Program-made: the position numbers and the translations under genes
Source of the DNA: CAYLWN01 sp964387625
GTDB lineage: Bacteria; Patescibacteriota; Microgenomatia; UBA10105
Length of the DNA stretch: 11,569 nucleotides
Assembly (NCBI GenBank): GCA_964387625.1
Contig: CAYLWN010000030.1
Span: forward strand, 1-11,569
Direction of reading: 5' to 3'
The notes under the pieces: generated by a model
Seen by the model: only the letters and a program-made list of their open reading frames with translations
What the model was told of the DNA's origin: nothing
Database searches by the model: none
Shown here: positions 9,904 to 11,569 of the stretch, in pieces
Numbering within the stretch: position 1 is the first letter of the stretch
Layout of the letters: every line of letters begins with the position of its first letter

Positions 9904-9909
9904 GTATAT
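9891..9909. promoter_or_regulatory. Probable ArsR operator dyad
   Basis: ATATTCTTG-A-CAAGTATAT is a 9-1-9 inverted repeat with a single mismatched pair. The AT-rich outer and TTG/CAA inner arms are of the general kind bound by ArsR-family dimers. It covers both divergent -35 elements. Confidence 0.6.
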
Positions 9910-9925
9910 TTAGAATCGATACAAT
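9897..9925 (+). promoter_or_regulatory. Strong divergent promoter, TTGACA-N17-TACAAT
   Basis: There is a perfect -35 at 9897-9902, a 17-nt spacer, and a -10 at 9920-9925. The start is near 9932. Since the operator dyad overlaps its -35, it should be under control of the ArsR protein. Confidence 0.75.
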
Positions 9926-9931
9926 ACTTTA

Positions 9932-10063
9932 TACCTTTTCGGAGGGTAAAAAATAGCTTTCATGAAGATTTTACGCAAACAAATAAAAACTAAATTAAAG
10001 CATTTTTGGCGTGCGTGACCTCTTTTTAAGCTGATTTGGCCTCCCAAAAGGGAGGCTTTTTTT
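9932..10063 (+). ncRNA. Short terminated transcript, candidate small RNA or micro-peptide mRNA
   Basis: About 130 nt run from a strong, probably ArsR-controlled promoter to an intrinsic terminator. The only ORF of note is 18 codons, MKILRKQIKTKLKHFWRA (9961-10017), basic and possibly amphipathic. The GGAGGG at 9941-9946 lies 14 nt before its ATG, which is too far for efficient initiation. The terminator arm contains CCTCC, which could pair with the GGAGG near the 5' end. It could be a small regulatory RNA, a micro-peptide gene, or an attenuated leader for the tRNA/23S unit downstream. Confidence 0.4.
10039..10063 (+). terminator. Intrinsic terminator
   Basis: GCCTCCC-AAAA-GGGAGGC followed by seven T. 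The polarity is plus only, since no T-run follows on the minus strand. It lies between the divergent promoter and the rRNA leader element. Confidence 0.9.
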
Positions 10064-10072
10064 ATGTCAGAG

Positions 10073-10200
10073 TTAACGACCCCGACAATCGTTAAATTTT
10101 TAAATGAAGTCGGGAGAGTTTTACTTTGACAAATCCGCCGAAATGAATTTTCGCGTGTGTGGCTGTAAGTCTCAACGCGAATATGAATGTAGGTGGATAT
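10073..10200 (+). repeat. Structured repeat element, copy B (plus strand), in the tRNA-Ala/23S leader
   Basis: TTAACGA, a CCCGAC...GTCGGG stem, GAGAGTTT, then ATCCGCC (10133-10139) closing with GGTGGAT (10192-10198). Inside, TTCGCGT pairs with ACGCGAA, and a TGTAA loop (10164-10168) is closed by GGC/GTC. It is homologous to copy A on the minus strand at 7277-7168. It sits just after a terminator and about 220 nt before tRNA-Ala, in rRNA orientation. It could be a leader element of the rRNA transcript, an independent small RNA, or a mobile structured repeat. Confidence 0.8.
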
Positions 10201-10420
10201 GCAGTTCTCGCACATTTAACAATTAATTTATACCGGTGTGGGCCATTTGCCTGCCGGCTAAACTGGCTCATTTTTTGGGCCCGAAGTTTAGTCCCAATAG
10301 TATGTTGCTTTTTCTTTGAAAAAGCATACAACTACGGGATCCCGAAGTTGTATTCCGACTTTGTCGGAAAAGAACTTTCTGGGACTGGTTGAAGGTTTAA
10401 GCTTCAGGTCTTATTTAAAA
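10201..10420 (+). other. Non-coding rRNA leader with hairpins and a boxA-like site
   Basis: No protein gene is supported here. A boxA-like CACATTTAACAATTAA lies at about 10211-10226. Hairpins include CTAAACT/AGTTTAG (about 10259-10293), a GCTTTTT/AAAAAGC stem (about 10306-10324), the near-palindrome CAACTACGGGATCCCGAAGTTG-like segment at about 10329-10350, and TTCCGAC-TTT-GTCGGAA (10353-10369). I see no 16S rRNA sequence, in particular no anti-Shine-Dalgarno 3' end. Confidence 0.6.
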
Positions 10421-10493
10421 GGGCCGTTAGCTTAGCTGGTAGAGCGCAGCATTTGCAATGCTGAGGTCGGGAGTTCGAATCTCCCACGGTCCA
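10421..10493 (+). tRNA. tRNA-Ala (UGC)
   Basis: The cloverleaf is complete: acceptor GGGCCGT/ACGGTCC, D-arm AGCTTAGCTGGTAGAGC, anticodon stem CAGCA/TGCTG with loop TTTGCAA (anticodon TGC), and T-arm GGGAG-TTCGAAT-CTCCC. The third acceptor pair is G-U, the identity element for alanyl-tRNA synthetase. The discriminator base is A and the CCA end is not encoded. This tRNA usually lies between 16S and 23S genes; here only the 23S follows. Confidence 0.98.
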
Positions 10494-10682
10494 CAAATTT
10501 AGTTAGTAGTTAGTAGTTCATAGTTCGTAGAAATTTTTCTGTGAACTGCGAACTAATAACTAAACGTTAATCTGGCACTTTAACAATTTAATTTCTATTT
10601 TAAAATGTGATCCCGAAGAGATTCGGGATTGTGTGTAACTCTCTGTAATTTTACGACTATGTCGTAAAAACTGAGAGTAAAA
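10494..10682 (+). other. tRNA-Ala to 23S spacer with processing stems and boxA
   Basis: It contains a long imperfect hairpin of TAGTTAGTAGTTC words (10500-10563), a boxA-like site TGGCACTTTAACAATTTA (10573-10590) for rRNA antitermination, an ATCCCGAA-GAGA-TTCGGGAT hairpin (10610-10629) and a TTTTACGAC-TAT-GTCGTAAAA hairpin (10649-10669). The last is enclosed by a short ACTCTC/GAGAGT stem directly before the 23S start, as expected for a processing stem. Confidence 0.65.
10573..10590 (+). promoter_or_regulatory. boxA antitermination site
   Basis: CTTTAACAATTTA (10578-10590) equals the core and downstream part of the classical rRNA boxA (TGCTCTTTAACAATTTA); only two bases near the 5' end differ. 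Its position in the spacer ahead of 23S fits the known role in binding NusB/NusE during rRNA transcription. Confidence 0.65.
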
Positions 10683-10849
10683 AATAACTACTCATCAGGC
10701 CAACAATGGATGCCTAGGCTTGTTTTGCCGAAGAAGGACGCATGAAGCGGCGATACTCGTCGGGGAAGAGCTTCTCTCTTATGATCCGGCGGTTTCCGAA
10801 TGGGGCAACCCATCCCGATTCGATCGGGAAGATCTGTTGTAAACACGGT

Positions 10850-10914
10850 TCGCATTCTGTAAATCAAATTAGACTAATTAGTCTAATTAGACAAATTTGT
10901 TTATAGAATGCGGA
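10850..10914 (+). repeat. Helix 10 extension of 23S rRNA
   Basis: CGCATTCT (10851-10858) pairs with AGAATGCG (10905-10912), then CAAATT with AATTTG, and the tip is the perfect palindrome AGACTAATTAGTCT (10871-10884) in a run of ATTAGAC words. The 17-nt GACTAATTAGTCTAATT at 10872-10888 also occurs at 5797-5813 in the carboxypeptidase gene. Confidence 0.8.
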
Positions 10915-10983
10915 CCGGTATAGCAATAAGATAGGTAAGCGGGTGAACTGAAACATCTTAGTAACCCGAGGAAAAGAAAACAT

Positions 10984-11002
10984 GTCTCGACTTTGTCGAG
11001 AC
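10984..11002 (+). repeat. Perfect triloop hairpin inserted near helix 13 of 23S rRNA
   Basis: GTCTCGAC-TTT-GTCGAGAC has an 8-bp stem and 3-nt loop, lying where E. coli has only the short AACCGAGATTCCCCCA segment before GTAGCGGCG. Confidence 0.7.
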
Positions 11003-11342
11003 CCATTCCGTAAGTAGCGGCGAGCGAAAGCGGAACAGCCCAAACTTTCACCGCAAGGTGGGAGGGTTGTAGGGTTGACAATATAGGAGTGCAGCGGATA
11101 ACAGAACTGCTCGGAATAGCAGACCAAAGAGCGTGAAAGTCGTGTACGTAAAATCCAAAGCACCTTTAGTCAATACCTGAGTACCACGGGACACGCAAAA
11201 GCCCGTGGGAATCTGGGGAGGCCACTCTCCAAGGCTAAATACAAAACAAGACCGATAGTGAACGAGTACCGTGAGGGAAAGGTGAAAAGCACCCCGGAAG
11301 GGGAATGAAATAGTACCTGAAATTGTTGGCTATCAAACAGAC

Positions 11343-11520
11343 AAAGCTTGTCCGAAGGACAAGGAATTTCTAATTATTAATTTTTCCTGCAAAGCAGGAT
11401 CTAGCTATGCTAGACAATTTTCAATCAATTTTCGATATTTTAATTTTTATAAAATAAAATTTTTGATTTGATTGGATATTGGTAATTGTAAATTGGAGTT
11501 TCTCGTCCTTTGGACGAGTG
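11343..11520 (+). repeat. Intervening-sequence-like insertion in helix 25 of 23S rRNA
   Basis: Between ACAG (11337-11340) and CTGT (11521-11524), which close helix 25, lie about 180 nt where E. coli has about 25. Hairpins CTTGTCC-GAA-GGACAAG (11347-11363) and CTCGTCC-TTT-GGACGAG (11502-11518) guard the ends. The inside is very AT-rich, can fold into a rod (AATTTCTAATTATTAA with TTGGTAATTGTAAATT, CAATC with GATTG), and contains the double hairpin at 11385-11420. Helix 25 is a known site of excised intervening sequences. There is no ORF. Confidence 0.85.
11385..11420 (+). repeat. Tandem double hairpin, copy 2 (inside 23S helix 25 insertion)
   Basis: TCCTGC-AAA-GCAGGA (11385-11399) then TCTAGC-TAT-GCTAGA (11400-11414) and CAATTTT. 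It is the same as 6759-6794 except that one G-C pair of the second stem is A-T here and the loop centre is A. Both flanks also share TAATTA-rich DNA on the left. Confidence 0.85.
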
Positions 11521-11569
11521 CTGTCGTGCCTATTGAAGAATGATCCGGTGAGTTGCCGATATTTGCTTG

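Larger units (their letters stand above)
10683..11569 (+). rRNA. 23S ribosomal RNA, 5' part, with insertions in helices 10, 13 and 25
   Basis: The start is set by aligning AATGGATGCC (10705) with E. coli GGTGGATGCC. Domain I landmarks follow: GGTTTCCGAATGGGGCAACCC, GAACTGAAACATCTTAGTA, GTAGCGGCGAGCGAA, CCAAGGCTAAATAC, GATAGTGAACGAGTACCGTGAGGGAAAGG and GTACCTGAAA. The gene runs off the window in domain II at about E. coli position 600. Three places exceed E. coli: helix 10 by roughly 75 nt, helix 13 by about 20 nt, and helix 25 by roughly 155 nt. Helix 9 is a TCCCGAT-TCG-ATCGGGA hairpin. No 16S gene lies upstream. Some or all insertions may be removed or cut during processing, giving a fragmented 23S rRNA. 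Confidence 0.96.

Noticed and set aside
9910..10392. ORFs of 77-101 codons on both strands across the rRNA leader
   Set aside because: They overlap each other, a terminator and hairpins, have no ribosome-binding sites, and have Cys/Arg-rich compositions unlike real proteins of this window.
10864..11163. Minus-strand ORFs inside the 23S gene
   Set aside because: They lie within clearly conserved 23S rRNA sequence and are spurious.
1..11569. UGA recoded as glycine (as in Gracilibacteria/SR1)
   Set aside because: UGA acts as a sensible stop for the acylphosphatase and membrane-protein genes, and no conserved gene has internal UGA.
1..11569. CRISPR array or cas genes
   Set aside because: The repeats present are short words or palindromes without regular unique spacers, and no Cas protein is seen.

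Overview
The window is AT-rich and looks like a piece of a small-genome bacterium of the Candidate Phyla Radiation (Patescibacteria), most likely near the Microgenomates. The reasons are short intergenic gaps, many short conserved genes of unknown function, a four-helix-bundle '23S IVS' family protein, a tRNA without encoded CCA, and a 23S rRNA gene carrying inserted hairpins. The lineage is inferred from style, not from a phylogenetic marker. A run of 100 N (4027-4126) shows this is a scaffolded assembly, probably metagenomic.

Layout, left to right. 131-1850 holds a four-helix-bundle gene between complementary short repeats, two conserved or unknown small genes, and acylphosphatase. 1903-3825 holds two translationally coupled membrane proteins, a CoA-binding-fold protein and a CPBP intramembrane protease. 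3826-4292 is non-coding: a frame-shifted remnant of a heavy-metal-associated domain on the minus strand, the N gap with identical 55-nt flanks, and a hairpin. 4293-5725 is thioredoxin plus thioredoxin reductase, a complete NADPH-to-thiol pathway. 5766-6737 is an S11 D-Ala-D-Ala carboxypeptidase. 6738-7300 is a long non-coding stretch with a near-consensus promoter and much RNA-like structure, ahead of a 72-residue Pro-rich ORF with its own terminator. 7745-9142 is a glutamate-dehydrogenase family enzyme, followed by another small unknown gene. 9589-9861 (minus) is an ArsR-type regulator, divergent from a short terminated transcript. 10073-11569 is a structured leader, tRNA-Ala(UGC), a spacer with a boxA-like site, and the first ~890 nt of a 23S rRNA gene with no 16S gene upstream.

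The most unusual feature is small inverted-repeat DNA that appears not only between genes but inside them. trxB carries a palindromic element with GTCATCC/GGATGAC ends, translated in frame, and a second word-repeat insertion. The dehydrogenase carries two in-frame insertions. The 23S gene carries insertions in helices 10, 13 and 25. Some of these share sequence: a double hairpin lies both behind the carboxypeptidase gene and inside the helix 25 insertion, with a compensatory base-pair change. A 17-nt word is shared by helix 10 and the carboxypeptidase gene, and nearly by trxB.

The best candidate for something undescribed is a ~110-130 nt structured element present twice in opposite orientation: 10073-10200 on plus, ahead of tRNA-Ala/23S, and 7277-7168 on minus. 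The two copies match at 54 of 68 aligned positions without gaps and keep the same stems through paired changes. I could not match it to any RNA family I know.
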